This document shows, piece after piece, positions 28,174-36,494 of a stretch of 64,000 bases of DNA (positions within the stretch are counted from its first letter, which is position 1; each line of letters opens with the position of its first letter). The position numbers and the translations under genes are program-made. A model generated the notes under the pieces. The model had not been told where the DNA came from, made no database searches, and saw only the letters and a list, made by a program, of their open reading frames with translations. The DNA comes from Roseovarius spongiae (lineage in GTDB: Bacteria; Pseudomonadota; Alphaproteobacteria; Rhodobacterales; Rhodobacteraceae). Location: the NCBI RefSeq assembly GCF_003651245.1, contig NZ_RAPE01000002.1, positions 434,001 through 498,000 on the forward strand, in the 5' to 3' direction.

Positions 28174-29369
28174 GCGATATCTTCACCGGCAGCTTCACCC
28201 AGCAGGAGCCGATCCCCGAAGAGGGCGTCAAAGCCGCGCTCAAAGTCATGCGCTCGGGGCGGCTGCACCGCTACAACCTCGCCCCCGATGAGCCGGGCGA
28301 GACATCCCTGCTCGAGCGTGAATTCGCCGCCTGGACGGGGGCGAAATACGCGCTGGCGGTGGCGTCGGGGGGCTATGCGCTGGCCACGGCGCTGCGCGCG
28401 GTGGGGGTCGAGCCGGGTGAGCCGGTGCTGACCAACGCCTTCACGCTTGCCCCCGTGCCGGGGGCCATCGCAAGCGTCGGCGCGACGCCGGTATTCGTCG
28501 GCGTGACCGAGGCGCTGACCATCGACCTCGACGAGCTCGAGGCCAAGGCGGGGCAGGCGCGGGTGCTGCTGCTGAGCCACATGCGCGGGCATATCGCGGA
28601 CATGGACCGGCTCTTGCAGATCTGCCGGGCGGCGGGCGTCACCGTGATCGAGGATTGCGCGCACACGATGGGGGCGACATGGCGCGGGCGGCTTTCGGGG
28701 CGCGACGGGCTGATCGGCTGCTATTCGACGCAGACCTACAAGCACATGAATTCGGGCGAGGGCGGGTTTCTCATCACCGACGACGATGAGGTGATGGCCC
28801 GCGCCACGATCCTGTCGGGCTCCTACATGCTTTATGGCCGCAACGGCACGCGGCCGCCCGAGCAGGCGTTCGAGCGGGTGAAATACGTCACTCCGAACGT
28901 CTCGGGGCGGATGGACCATTTACGCGCCGCGATCCTGCGCCCGCAACTGGCCCGGATTGACGCGCAATGCGCGGCGTGGAACGCGCGCTACGCGGTGGTC
29001 GAGGAGGGCTTGCGCGGCGCGCCGGGGCTGACAATCGTGGAACGGCCCGAAGCGGAGCGGTTCGTCGGCTCCTCCATCCAGTTTCTGCTTCTGGACTGGA
29101 GCGACGCGGCGATCAATGACGTCCTGGCGCGCTGCGCGAAGCGCGGGGTCGAGCTCAAGTGGTTCGGCGGGGCGGAGCCGGTGGGCTTTACCAGCCGCTA
29201 TGATTCGTGGCGCTATGCCCCCGCTGCGCCGATGCCGGCGACCGACCGCGTCCTGCGCGGCATCCTGGATATGCGTCTGCCGTTGACCTTCACCCTTGAG
29301 GATTGCGCGTTGATCGCGCGCATCATCCGCGCCGAGGTCGGCGCGGTCTGGCAGGCGGGGCAGGGGTAG
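28170..29369 (+). CDS. DegT/DnrJ/EryC1/StrS family aminotransferase
   Basis: This 399-aa PLP enzyme has the fold-type I pattern YALAVASGGYALATALRAVG (cofactor phosphate loop), VIEDCAHTMGATWRGR (Asp contacting PLP) and CYSTQTYKHMNSGEGG with the Schiff-base Lys. The C-terminal part contains LKWFGGAEPVGFTSRYDSW. Most relatives transaminate keto-sugars for surface polysaccharides or antibiotics; no sugar pathway genes are adjacent. It starts inside the end of the HAD gene (ATGA overlap), so the two are coupled and may act in one pathway. Confidence 0.88.
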   Translation: MSDIFTGSFTQQEPIPEEGVKAALKVMRSGRLHRYNLAPDEPGETSLLEREFAAWTGAKYALAVASGGYALATALRAVGVEPGEPVLTNAFTLAPVPGAIASVGATPVFVGVTEALTIDLDELEAKAGQARVLLLSHMRGHIADMDRLLQICRAAGVTVIEDCAHTMGATWRGRLSGRDGLIGCYSTQTYKHMNSGEGGFLITDDDEVMARATILSGSYMLYGRNGTRPPEQAFERVKYVTPNVSGRMDHLRAAILRPQLARIDAQCAAWNARYAVVEEGLRGAPGLTIVERPEAERFVGSSIQFLLLDWSDAAINDVLARCAKRGVELKWFGGAEPVGFTSRYDSWRYAPAAPMPATDRVLRGILDMRLPLTFTLEDCALIARIIRAEVGAVWQAGQG

Positions 29370-29372
29370 CGC

Positions 29373-29846
29373 CTATTTCCCCTCGCCCGCCGGAAGGGGC
29401 ACCGGAACGGTCGAGATCGACACCTTGGCCGAACCTTCGGTCAGTTCCCGCGCGTGCGAAACGTAGATCAGCGTGCGGTTCGCCTCGTCGTAGATGCGCT
29501 TCACCCGCAGCGTCTTGAGAATGATCGAGCGGCTGGCGCGGAACACGTCCTCGCCATCCTCCGAGCGGTCGATATCACCCAAGCTGATCGGGCCGGTCTG
29601 CTGGCATTCGATGGCGCTGTTCGAGGGATCCTCGAACCAGTTGCCCTTGGCCAGCCGGTCGATCAGCCCGCGCTCGAAATAGGCGAGGTGGCAGGTGACG
29701 CCGCTGACCTTGGGATCGCGCACCGCTTCGATGACGATGTCGTTGCCAGCCCAGTCGACGCCGATTTCGCCGACCTGTTCGGCGGGCGCGGGCCGGGGCG
29801 CCAGCAAAAGCGCCGCCGCCCCGAGCGTTGCAACCAGCCCCCGCAT
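29373..29846 (-). CDS. creA: CreA family protein
   Basis: The product is 157 aa, the same length as E. coli CreA. It has a signal peptide (TLGAAALLLAPRPAPAEQVG) and the strongly conserved blocks DPKVSGVTCHLAYFERG and NWFEDPSNSAIECQQTGPI. CreA is an exported protein of unknown function. The ATG at 29846 shares one base with the stop of the upstream FMN-barrel gene (TGATG). A very long open frame continues upstream through that gene and into ivd on the opposite strand; it is not coding. Confidence 0.9.
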   Translation of the reverse strand: MRGLVATLGAAALLLAPRPAPAEQVGEIGVDWAGNDIVIEAVRDPKVSGVTCHLAYFERGLIDRLAKGNWFEDPSNSAIECQQTGPISLGDIDRSEDGEDVFRASRSIILKTLRVKRIYDEANRTLIYVSHARELTEGSAKVSISTVPVPLPAGEGK

Positions 29847-30316
29847 CAGAACCGCAGATGCCCGTGCGCGCCCACGTCGGGCCTCTCGTTCGCGACCGAG
29901 GCGCGGGTCATCTCGAACAGCGTCTTCGCCGCGCCGTCGGTGGTCCAGACCTCGGCCTGCGACGGGGTGAACCGGACGAGGCAGACATCCCGGTCCTCGC
30001 GCCCCTCGTCGAACCAGGCGGCGGCCAGCGGCGACCAGATGTCGTCGAGAACCGGCTTGCTGTGCTCGACGCTGAGCGTGCCGTCGATGGCGGCGTAGAG
30101 ATGCCCGTGCCCGCAGGCGATGATGTGCTGGGCGCGCGCGCCCTCGGCGGCGGCGTCGGCGATGTCGGTGCCGTTCGCGGTGATGAACCACAGCGCCTGG
30201 TCGCCGTCGCGGGTCTGATGGGCCATTGGCCGCGGCGGCGCGCCGCTCGCCGAGAGCATGCCGGCGGTGACTTTCCCGGCGCGTTTCCAGAATTCGGTGG
30301 CAAGATCGTCGGACAT
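29846..30316 (-). CDS. Pyridoxamine 5'-phosphate oxidase-like (FMN split barrel) protein
   Basis: This 156-aa protein matches the general-stress-protein-26 type of FMN-binding split barrel. It has a helix (ATEFWKRAGKVTAGMLSASG), then RPMAHQTRDGDQALWFITAN, then AAIDGTLSVEHSKPVLDDIW and RFTPSQAEVWTTDGAAKTLF. Members bind flavin or F420-like cofactors; the reaction is unknown. The ATG at 30316 is preceded by GGAAGGAAA-type purines (AACCGGAAGG). It is the first gene of a two-gene unit with creA and diverges from the leucine-degradation operon. Confidence 0.82.
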   Translation of the reverse strand: MSDDLATEFWKRAGKVTAGMLSASGAPPRPMAHQTRDGDQALWFITANGTDIADAAAEGARAQHIIACGHGHLYAAIDGTLSVEHSKPVLDDIWSPLAAAWFDEGREDRDVCLVRFTPSQAEVWTTDGAAKTLFEMTRASVANERPDVGAHGHLRF

Positions 30317-30409
30317 CGGGTTTCCTTCCGGTTGATGTGTCCCTTGGGGTCGGGGCGGGAACGTCCGCCGGTGCGCGCGGGTTCCGCGTCTGGCGCGCGA
30401 TCGCGGGGA

Positions 30410-30439
30410 TTGACCGGGCTGCGGGCCGCGCGCTATAAA
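30410..30439 (+). promoter_or_regulatory. Sigma70-type promoter of the leucine-degradation operon
   Basis: TTGACC (30410-30415) and TATAAA (30434-30439) are separated by 18 bp, upstream of the isovaleryl-CoA dehydrogenase gene. The predicted transcription start is around 30446, inside the palindrome listed next, leaving a leader of about 35 bases with a strong GGGGGGGAG ribosome site. Confidence 0.6.
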
Positions 30440-30453
30440 TGAACGAGCGTTCA
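30440..30453. promoter_or_regulatory. TetR-like palindromic operator at the ivd start point
   Basis: TGAACG-AG-CGTTCA is a perfect 6-2-6 palindrome directly after the -10 box, where a repressor would block initiation. Its size and symmetry resemble operators of TetR-family acyl-CoA-responsive regulators. No regulator gene lies next to the operon in this window, so the protein that binds is unknown. Confidence 0.55.
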
Positions 30454-30479
30454 ATAAATCTACGCCGGGGGGGAGACCG

Positions 30480-31643
30480 ATGTTCAACGCCGCCATGCAG
30501 TTCGATCTGGGCGAGGACGTGAACGCGCTGCGCCACATGGTCCACCGCTGGGCGCAGGAGCGGGTAAGGCCGATGGCCGCGCAGATCGACCGCGACAATA
30601 TCTTCCCGTCCGAGCTCTGGCGCGAGATGGGCGAGCTGGGCCTGCTCGGCATCACCGTGCCCGAGGAATACGGCGGCGCGGGCATGACCTACCTCGCCCA
30701 TGTGATCGCAACCGAGGAAATCGCGCGCGCCAGCGCGTCGGTCTCGCTCAGCTATGGCGCGCATTCCAACCTCTGCGTGAACCAGATCCGCCTGAACGGC
30801 AGCGCGGCGCAGAAGGAGAAATACCTGCCCGGCCTCGTCAGCGGCGCGCATGTCGGCGCGCTCGCCATGTCCGAGGCGGGGGCGGGCAGCGACGTGGTGT
30901 CGATGAAGCTGCGCGCCGAGAAGCGCAACGATCACTACCGCCTGAGCGGCGCCAAGTACTGGATCACCAACGGCCCGGACGCCGATACGCTGGTGGTCTA
31001 CGCCAAGACCGATCCCGACGCGAGGGCGAAGGGCATCACCGCCTTCCTGGTCGAGAAGGACATGACCGGTTTTTCCACCAGCCCGCACTTCAACAAGCTC
31101 GGGATGCGCGGGTCCAACACCGCCGAATTGATCTTCGACGGGGTCGAGGTGCCGTTCGACAACGTGCTGGGAGAGGAGGGGCGCGGCGTGCGCGTGCTGA
31201 TGTCCGGGCTCGACTATGAGCGCGTCGTGCTCGCGGGCATCGGGCTCGGGATCATGGCCGCTTGCCTTGACGAGGTCATGCCCTACCTGTCCGAGCGCCG
31301 CCAGTTCGGCCAGCCGATCGGGAATTTCCAGCTCATGCAGGGCAAGATCGCGGATATGTACACCGCCATGAACTCGGCCCGCGCCTATGTTTACGAGGTC
31401 GCCCGCGCCTGTGATCGCGGCGACGTCACCCGCCAGGACGCCGCCGCCTGCTGTCTTTACGCCTCCGAGCAGGCGATGGTGCAGGCGCATCAGGCGGTGC
31501 AGGCGCTGGGCGGGGCGGGTTTCCTCGACGACGCGCCTGTCGCGCGGCTTTTCCGCGACGCCAAGCTGATGGAGATCGGTGCGGGAACCTCCGAGATCCG
31601 CCGCATGCTGATCGGGCGCGAACTGATGGGGGCGATGGGGTGA
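30480..31643 (+). CDS. Isovaleryl-CoA dehydrogenase
   Basis: This 387-aa FAD enzyme oxidises isovaleryl-CoA to 3-methylcrotonyl-CoA in leucine breakdown and passes electrons to ETF. The acyl-CoA dehydrogenase signatures are [18 protein letters not shown] and [20 protein letters not shown]. The catalytic base is placed as in isovaleryl-CoA dehydrogenases, at Glu247 in [12 protein letters not shown], rather than the C-terminal position of short-chain enzymes. The usual GGNGY segment reads GGAGF here. It leads the operon whose later genes encode methylcrotonyl-CoA carboxylase and HMG-CoA lyase, which supports the assignment. Confidence 0.94.
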   Translation: MFNAAMQFDLGEDVNALRHMVHRWAQERVRPMAAQIDRDNIFPSELWREMGELGLLGITVPEEYGGAGMTYLAHVIATEEIARASASVSLSYGAHSNLCVNQIRLNGSAAQKEKYLPGLVSGAHVGALAMSEAGAGSDVVSMKLRAEKRNDHYRLSGAKYWITNGPDADTLVVYAKTDPDARAKGITAFLVEKDMTGFSTSPHFNKLGMRGSNTAELIFDGVEVPFDNVLGEEGRGVRVLMSGLDYERVVLAGIGLGIMAACLDEVMPYLSERRQFGQPIGNFQLMQGKIADMYTAMNSARAYVYEVARACDRGDVTRQDAAACCLYASEQAMVQAHQAVQALGGAGFLDDAPVARLFRDAKLMEIGAGTSEIRRMLIGRELMGAMG

Positions 31644-31717
31644 TGCGTCTGGCGGCGCGTGTGGTTCTTCCAGAAGGGACCGACCCGCGTGATTGACGGG
31701 GTGTGAGGAGACGGAAG

Positions 31718-33262
31718 ATGCTCGACCCGAACCTGACATACGAAGCCCTCCGCGACGGTTTCGAATGGAACCTGCCCGGGCGGCTCAACATGGCGCGGCA
31801 GGTGCTCGACCATCCCGACGACGCGCTCGCGATCATCGATCTGACCGGCGCGCGCGAGGATGTGAGTTTCGGCGCGCTGCGCGCGCTCTCGGTCGGGATC
31901 GCGCAGGCGCTTCTGGCGCGTGGCGTGACGCGCGGGGACCGCGTCGGCGTGTTGCGCAGCCAGGGCAAGTGGTGCGCGGCGGCGCATATCGCGATCTGGA
32001 AAATAGGCGCGATTTCAATCCCCTTGTTCAAGCTCTTCATGCAGGACGCGCTGACCTCGCGGGTGATGGACGCCGGCGCGCGCATCGTCGTCACCGACGC
32101 CGAAGGGATCGGCATGCTGGCCGCGCTTGACGGCGTGACGGCATTGGTTCCGGAGGATGAAACCCTCGATACGACGCCGGTCGAGATCGCCGATACCGGA
32201 CCCGAGGATCCGGCGGTGCTGATCTACACCAGCGGCACCACCGGCAGCCCCAAGGGCGCGCTGCACGCGCATCGCGTTCTGACCGGCCACATGCCCGGCG
32301 TCGAGATGAGCCATGATTTTCTCGGGCGCGAGGGCGATTGCCTCTGGACCCCGGCGGACTGGGCCTGGATCGGCGGGCTGTTCGACGTTCTGATGCCGGG
32401 CCTTGCGCTGGGCGTGCCGGTGGTGGCCGCGCGCATGGCCAAGTTCAACGTGGACGAATGCATCAGGATCACGCAGGAAGCGTCTGTTCGCAATATCTTT
32501 TTCCCGCCCACCGCGCTCAGGATGCTGAAGGCGGCGGATGCGCGAATCCCCGGCTTGCGAAGCGTCGCGAGCGGGGGTGAATCGCTCGGCGCGGAGATGC
32601 TCGACTGGGGGCGCGCGGCGCTCGGCCTCACCATCAATGAATTCTATGGCCAGACCGAATGCAACATGGTGGCGAGTTCGGCGTCCTCGCTGTTCGATCC
32701 CGCGCCGGGCTGCATCGGAAAGCCGGTTCCGGGCCACGAGATCGCCGTGCTGGAGGGCGATGCGCCCACCGACGGCGAGGGCGACGTGGCGATCCGGCGC
32801 GGCTCGGCGGCGATGATGCTGGGCTACTGGAACCGGCCCGAGGCCACCGCCGCGAAATTCCGCGGCGACTGGATGCTGACCGGCGACCGGGGCGTCTGGC
32901 AGGGCGATTACCTGCGCTTCATCGGGCGCGAGGACGATGTCATCACCTCGGGCGGCTACCGCATCGGACCCGGCGAGATCGAGGATTGCCTGCTGCGCCA
33001 CGATTGCGTGAGCACCTGCGCCGTGGTGGGCAAGCCCGACGCGCTGCGCACCGAGATCGTGAAGGCCTATGTCGTGCTCAAACCCCATGCCGGGGCGACC
33101 CCCGACCTCGCGACGGAGTTGCAGGAGTTTGTCAAAGAGCGCCTTGCAAGATATTCATACCCAAGGGAAATCGCGTTTCTCGACACCTTGCCGATGACGG
33201 TGACAGGCAAGGTGATCCGCCGGGAATTGAAGGCGCGCGCCGCACAGGAGGCAGAAACATGA
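31718..33262 (+). CDS. AMP-dependent acyl-CoA synthetase
   Basis: This 514-aa ANL-superfamily enzyme activates a carboxylic acid to its CoA thioester via an acyl-AMP. The A3 loop is LIYTSGTTGSPKGALHAH, the A5 region NEFYGQTECNMV, the A8 hinge REDDVITSGGYRIGPGEIED, and the A10 lysine lies in TVTGKVIRREL. The ATG at 31718 follows GAGGAGACGGAAG. Its position second in the leucine operon suggests isovalerate, a related branched acid or acetoacetate as substrate; the sequence does not decide. It overlaps the next gene by 4 bp. Confidence 0.9.
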   Translation: MLDPNLTYEALRDGFEWNLPGRLNMARQVLDHPDDALAIIDLTGAREDVSFGALRALSVGIAQALLARGVTRGDRVGVLRSQGKWCAAAHIAIWKIGAISIPLFKLFMQDALTSRVMDAGARIVVTDAEGIGMLAALDGVTALVPEDETLDTTPVEIADTGPEDPAVLIYTSGTTGSPKGALHAHRVLTGHMPGVEMSHDFLGREGDCLWTPADWAWIGGLFDVLMPGLALGVPVVAARMAKFNVDECIRITQEASVRNIFFPPTALRMLKAADARIPGLRSVASGGESLGAEMLDWGRAALGLTINEFYGQTECNMVASSASSLFDPAPGCIGKPVPGHEIAVLEGDAPTDGEGDVAIRRGSAAMMLGYWNRPEATAAKFRGDWMLTGDRGVWQGDYLRFIGREDDVITSGGYRIGPGEIEDCLLRHDCVSTCAVVGKPDALRTEIVKAYVVLKPHAGATPDLATELQEFVKERLARYSYPREIAFLDTLPMTVTGKVIRRELKARAAQEAET

Positions 33263-33732
33263 GACTTGCAAGCGGGCTGGCCGGCCTGGCGATGATGGCG
33301 GGCGCGGCGGTGGCGCAGGACGCGCCGCCGATCGACACGGTCGCGGTGCGCGCCTGCATGGCGCAGACGCCCCTGGGCGTGGTGCAGCCGGACTGCATTG
33401 GCCGCGCGTCGAACGCATGCCAGGCGCGTCCAGGCGGAGACACCACCATCGGCATCACCGAATGCATCATGGCCGAAACGCAGGTCTGGGACGCCATGCT
33501 CAACGAGGAATACAAGGCCGTGCGCCGCATGTTCCGGTCCGAGGGCGGCGAGGGGCTGACCGTTGCGCTGCGCGACGCCCAGCGGGCCTGGATCGCCTTT
33601 CGCGACGCCGAATGCGGGCTCGCCTATTCGCGGTGGGCCGGCGGGTCGATCCGCACCATCGTTGCGGCGAACTGCCAGCTTGGGATGACGGCGCAGCGCA
33701 CGCTGGAACTGCGCGACATGAGGGCGAACTGA
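33259..33732 (+). CDS. Exported DUF1311/LprI-like protein
   Basis: This 157-aa protein has a signal peptide ([20 protein letters not shown]) and the DUF1311 core. A Cys-rich first half ([24 protein letters not shown]) is followed by the motif [19 protein letters not shown] near residue 105. Some family members inhibit lysozyme; others have no known role. It is probably periplasmic with disulfides. Starting at the ATG (33259) overlapping the acyl-CoA synthetase stop, it is clearly co-translated inside the leucine operon, although a metabolic role there is not obvious. Confidence 0.85.
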   Translation: MRLASGLAGLAMMAGAAVAQDAPPIDTVAVRACMAQTPLGVVQPDCIGRASNACQARPGGDTTIGITECIMAETQVWDAMLNEEYKAVRRMFRSEGGEGLTVALRDAQRAWIAFRDAECGLAYSRWAGGSIRTIVAANCQLGMTAQRTLELRDMRAN

Positions 33733-33733
33733 G

Positions 33734-35338
33734 ATGCGCCTGACATCGAACCACGTCGCCGGGTCCGACGCGGCCCGCGCCAACCGCGCCGCCCATCTCG
33801 AGGCGCTTGCGCAGGTGCGCGCCGCGGCCGAGGCGGCGGCGGCGGGCGGCGGCGAAGGCCCGCGCGAGCGCCACGTCGCCCGCGGCAAGATGCTGCCGCG
33901 CGACCGGGTGGCGGGGCTGCTCGATCCGGGCTCGCCTTTCCTCGAGATCGGCGCGACGGCGGCGCATGGCCTCTATGACGGGGCGGCCCCCGGCGCGGGG
34001 CTCATCGCGGGGGTGGGCCGCATAGAGGGGCGACAATGCATGGTGGTCTGCAATGACGCCACGGTGAAGGGCGGCACCTATTACCCGATGACCGTCAAGA
34101 AACACCTGCGCGCGCAGGAGATCGCCGAGGAATGCCATCTGCCCTGCGTTTACCTGGTGGATTCGGGCGGCGCCAACCTGCCCAACCAGGACGACGTGTT
34201 CCCCGACCGGGATCATTTCGGCCGCATTTTCTACAACCAGGCCCGGATGAGCGCGAAAGGCATCGCGCAGATCGCGGTGGTGATGGGATCCTGCACCGCC
34301 GGCGGCGCCTATGTGCCCGCCATGTCGGACGTGGCGATCATCGTGCGCGAGCAGGGGACCATCTTTCTCGCCGGCCCGCCCTTGGTCAAGGCCGCCACCG
34401 GCGAGGAGGTGAGCGCAGAGGATCTGGGCGGCGGCGACGTGCACACGCGGCTGTCGGGCGTGGCCGACTACCTCGCGGAGGACGACGCGCACGCGCTGGC
34501 GCTGGCGCGCCGCGCGGTGGGTCACCTCGGGGCCGCGCCCGGCGCGACGCCCGGCCTCGAGACGCCCGAGCCGCCCGCCTATGACCCTGATGAAATCCTC
34601 GGCGTCGTGCCCGCCGACCTGCGCACGCCCTACGACATCCGCGAGGTGATCGCGCGACTGGTCGACGGCAGCCGCTTTGACGAGTTCAAGGCGCGTTTTG
34701 GCGAAACGCTGGTCTGCGGTTTCGCGCATCTCGAGGGGCATCCCATCGGGATCGTCGCCAATAACGGCGTGTTGTTTTCCGAATCCGCGCAGAAGGGCGC
34801 GCATTTCGTCGAACTGTGCAGCCAGCGCAAGGTGCCGCTGGTGTTCCTGCAGAACATCACCGGCTTCATGGTGGGCCGTAAATACGAATCCGAAGGCATC
34901 GCGCGCCACGGCGCCAAGATGGTGACGGCGGTGGCGACGACCGCCGTGCCCAAGGTCACGATGATTGTCGGCGGCAGTTTCGGTGCGGGAAATTACGGCA
35001 TGGCCGGAAGGGCTTATCAACCGCGCTTCATGTGGACCTGGCCCAATTCGCGGATCTCGGTCATGGGCGGCGCACAGGCGGCCGGGGTGCTCGCCACCGT
35101 GCGGCGCGACGCGATCGAGCGCAAGGGCGGCGAATGGTCGCCCGAGGAGGAGGAAGCGTTCAAGAAGCCCACCTTGGAGATGTTCGAACGCCAGAGCCAC
35201 CCGCTCTACGCCTCCGCGCGGCTCTGGGACGACGGGGTGATCGACCCGCGCAAGTCGCGCGAGGTGCTGGCGCTGTCCCTGCGCGCGGCGCTCAACGCGC
35301 CCATAGGGGAGACGCGGTTCGGCGTCTTCCGGATGTGA
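33734..35338 (+). CDS. liuB: Methylcrotonyl-CoA carboxylase carboxyltransferase (beta) subunit
   Basis: This 534-aa carboxyltransferase moves CO2 from carboxybiotin to 3-methylcrotonyl-CoA, forming 3-methylglutaconyl-CoA. Typical motifs are [56 protein letters not shown] (oxyanion loop of the N domain) and [20 protein letters not shown] in the C domain. Length fits MCC beta (~535) rather than acetyl-CoA carboxylase. The biotin-carrying partner is encoded three genes downstream. Its stop lies two bases before the next ORF region. Confidence 0.95.
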   Translation: MRLTSNHVAGSDAARANRAAHLEALAQVRAAAEAAAAGGGEGPRERHVARGKMLPRDRVAGLLDPGSPFLEIGATAAHGLYDGAAPGAGLIAGVGRIEGRQCMVVCNDATVKGGTYYPMTVKKHLRAQEIAEECHLPCVYLVDSGGANLPNQDDVFPDRDHFGRIFYNQARMSAKGIAQIAVVMGSCTAGGAYVPAMSDVAIIVREQGTIFLAGPPLVKAATGEEVSAEDLGGGDVHTRLSGVADYLAEDDAHALALARRAVGHLGAAPGATPGLETPEPPAYDPDEILGVVPADLRTPYDIREVIARLVDGSRFDEFKARFGETLVCGFAHLEGHPIGIVANNGVLFSESAQKGAHFVELCSQRKVPLVFLQNITGFMVGRKYESEGIARHGAKMVTAVATTAVPKVTMIVGGSFGAGNYGMAGRAYQPRFMWTWPNSRISVMGGAQAAGVLATVRRDAIERKGGEWSPEEEEAFKKPTLEMFERQSHPLYASARLWDDGVIDPRKSREVLALSLRAALNAPIGETRFGVFRM

Positions 35339-35343
35339 TCGGG

Positions 35344-35913
35344 ATGCGGCGGAACAACGTCATACGGTTCCGGCGCGGCGCGCGGAGGCATCCGCGCTGG
35401 GATCTCGGCACGCCGCCGGATCAGCGCAACCCGTCGCGCCTGCGCCGGCTGAGACATGCCGATCCGACGATCTACCTCAAGGGGGTGATCGGTCTTGGTG
35501 TTGTGGGGCTGATCATCCTGCCGCTTGGAGCGGATGCGCTCAACGCGATTGCCGGGGCTAGGCCGGCGTCAGGCGATTGCCGCGTCCTGAGCGTGACCGA
35601 CGGCGACACGGTGCGTATGTATTGCCCGGGTCACGGGATCGAGAGCGCGCGGCTCATGGGGTTCGACACGCCCGAGAAGTTCAGCCCGCGCTGCGCCTCC
35701 GAATGGACGCGCGCCGTCAAGGCGACATGGGCCTTGCGGCGGATGCTCTGGCAGGCGGACGGGGTCAGCCTTGTTCGCAGCGGGACCGACCGCTATGGGC
35801 GCGCTCTCGTCACCATGACGCTGGACGGCGCGCCGGTCGCGCGGCGGATGATCGAGGCGGGTCTTTCCCGCCCCTATGCCGGCGGGGTGCGGCAGGGCTG
35901 GTGCGACGCATGA
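35344..35913 (+). CDS. Membrane-anchored thermonuclease-like (SNase fold) protein
   Basis: The product (189 aa) has an Arg-rich N-terminus, one hydrophobic helix (GVIGLGVVGLIILPLGADAL, residues ~42-61) and then a staphylococcal-nuclease-like OB fold. That fold includes CRVLSVTDGDTVRMYC, ARLMGFDTPEKFSPRC and GTDRYGRALVTM. Comparison with SNase (Arg35, Glu43, Arg87) shows R in SARLMGFDTPE and R in DRYGR, with an E two residues after the DTP turn, so activity is plausible. The ATG at 35344 is preferred; a GTG at 35335 overlapping the liuB stop would add three residues. It is embedded in the leucine operon. Confidence 0.8.
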   Translation: MRRNNVIRFRRGARRHPRWDLGTPPDQRNPSRLRRLRHADPTIYLKGVIGLGVVGLIILPLGADALNAIAGARPASGDCRVLSVTDGDTVRMYCPGHGIESARLMGFDTPEKFSPRCASEWTRAVKATWALRRMLWQADGVSLVRSGTDRYGRALVTMTLDGAPVARRMIEAGLSRPYAGGVRQGWCDA

Positions 35914-35968
35914 CGCTGGGCGGTTTCATTGAGTATTTGCGGAACGATACAAGGACGGGAGTGGCCGG

Positions 35969-36493
35969 ATGAAGACGGAAATCGAGGTCATCGTCGCCGA
36001 CATCACGACGCTGGAGGTCGACGCCATCGTCAACGCCGCCAACAAGCAGTTGAAGGGCGGCGGCGGGGTCGACGGGGCGATTCACCGTGCCGCGGGGCCG
36101 GGGCTGTTGGAGGAAAGCAAGCGCCTCAACGGGTGCGAGACGGGCGACGCCAAGGTCACCGGCGGGCACGACCTGCCGGCGTCATGGGTCATCCACGCCG
36201 TCGGCCCGGTCTGGGGCGGCGACAAGGACGAAAAGGACCGGCTGCTGGCGTCCTGCTACCGCGTGGCGGTGGAAAAGGCCGAGGGGCTGAATTGCGAAAG
36301 CCTCGCCTTTCCGGCGATTTCGACCGGCGTCTACGGTTTCCCGCCCGACCGCGCCGCGCGGGTCGCCGTGGGCGCGCTGCGCGAGGCGCTCAAAGGGTGC
36401 GACAGCCTGCGCCGCGTGATCCTCTGTTGCTATTCCGAGGAAAGCGCGGCGCACCATCGCGCGGCGCTGGACGACACCGGAAGCGGGGGCTGA
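35969..36493 (+). CDS. Macro-domain protein, O-acetyl-ADP-ribose deacetylase type
   Basis: This 174-aa single macro domain is like E. coli YmdB, which hydrolyses O-acetyl-ADP-ribose. It has IVNAANKQLKGGGGVDGAIH (ADP-ribose binding and the catalytic Asn/Asp loop) and FPAISTGVYGFPPDRAARVA (phosphate loop). The ATG at 35969 follows GGAGTGGCCGG. It ends 1 bp before the biotin carboxylase gene, so it is part of the leucine operon. A role linked to acyl-ADP-ribose by-products or acyl-CoA sensing is speculation. Confidence 0.92.
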   Translation: MKTEIEVIVADITTLEVDAIVNAANKQLKGGGGVDGAIHRAAGPGLLEESKRLNGCETGDAKVTGGHDLPASWVIHAVGPVWGGDKDEKDRLLASCYRVAVEKAEGLNCESLAFPAISTGVYGFPPDRAARVAVGALREALKGCDSLRRVILCCYSEESAAHHRAALDDTGSGG

Positions 36494-36494
36494 C

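Noticed and set aside
29373-31739. 788-codon minus-strand open frame across creA, the FMN-barrel gene and ivd
   Set aside because: Only the last 157 codons (CreA) are protein-like; the rest is the antisense of ivd in a GC-rich genome and has no recognisable motif.
35909-35972. 20-codon frame between the nuclease-like and macro-domain genes
   Set aside because: No ribosome site; it consists mainly of the recurring intergenic motif.
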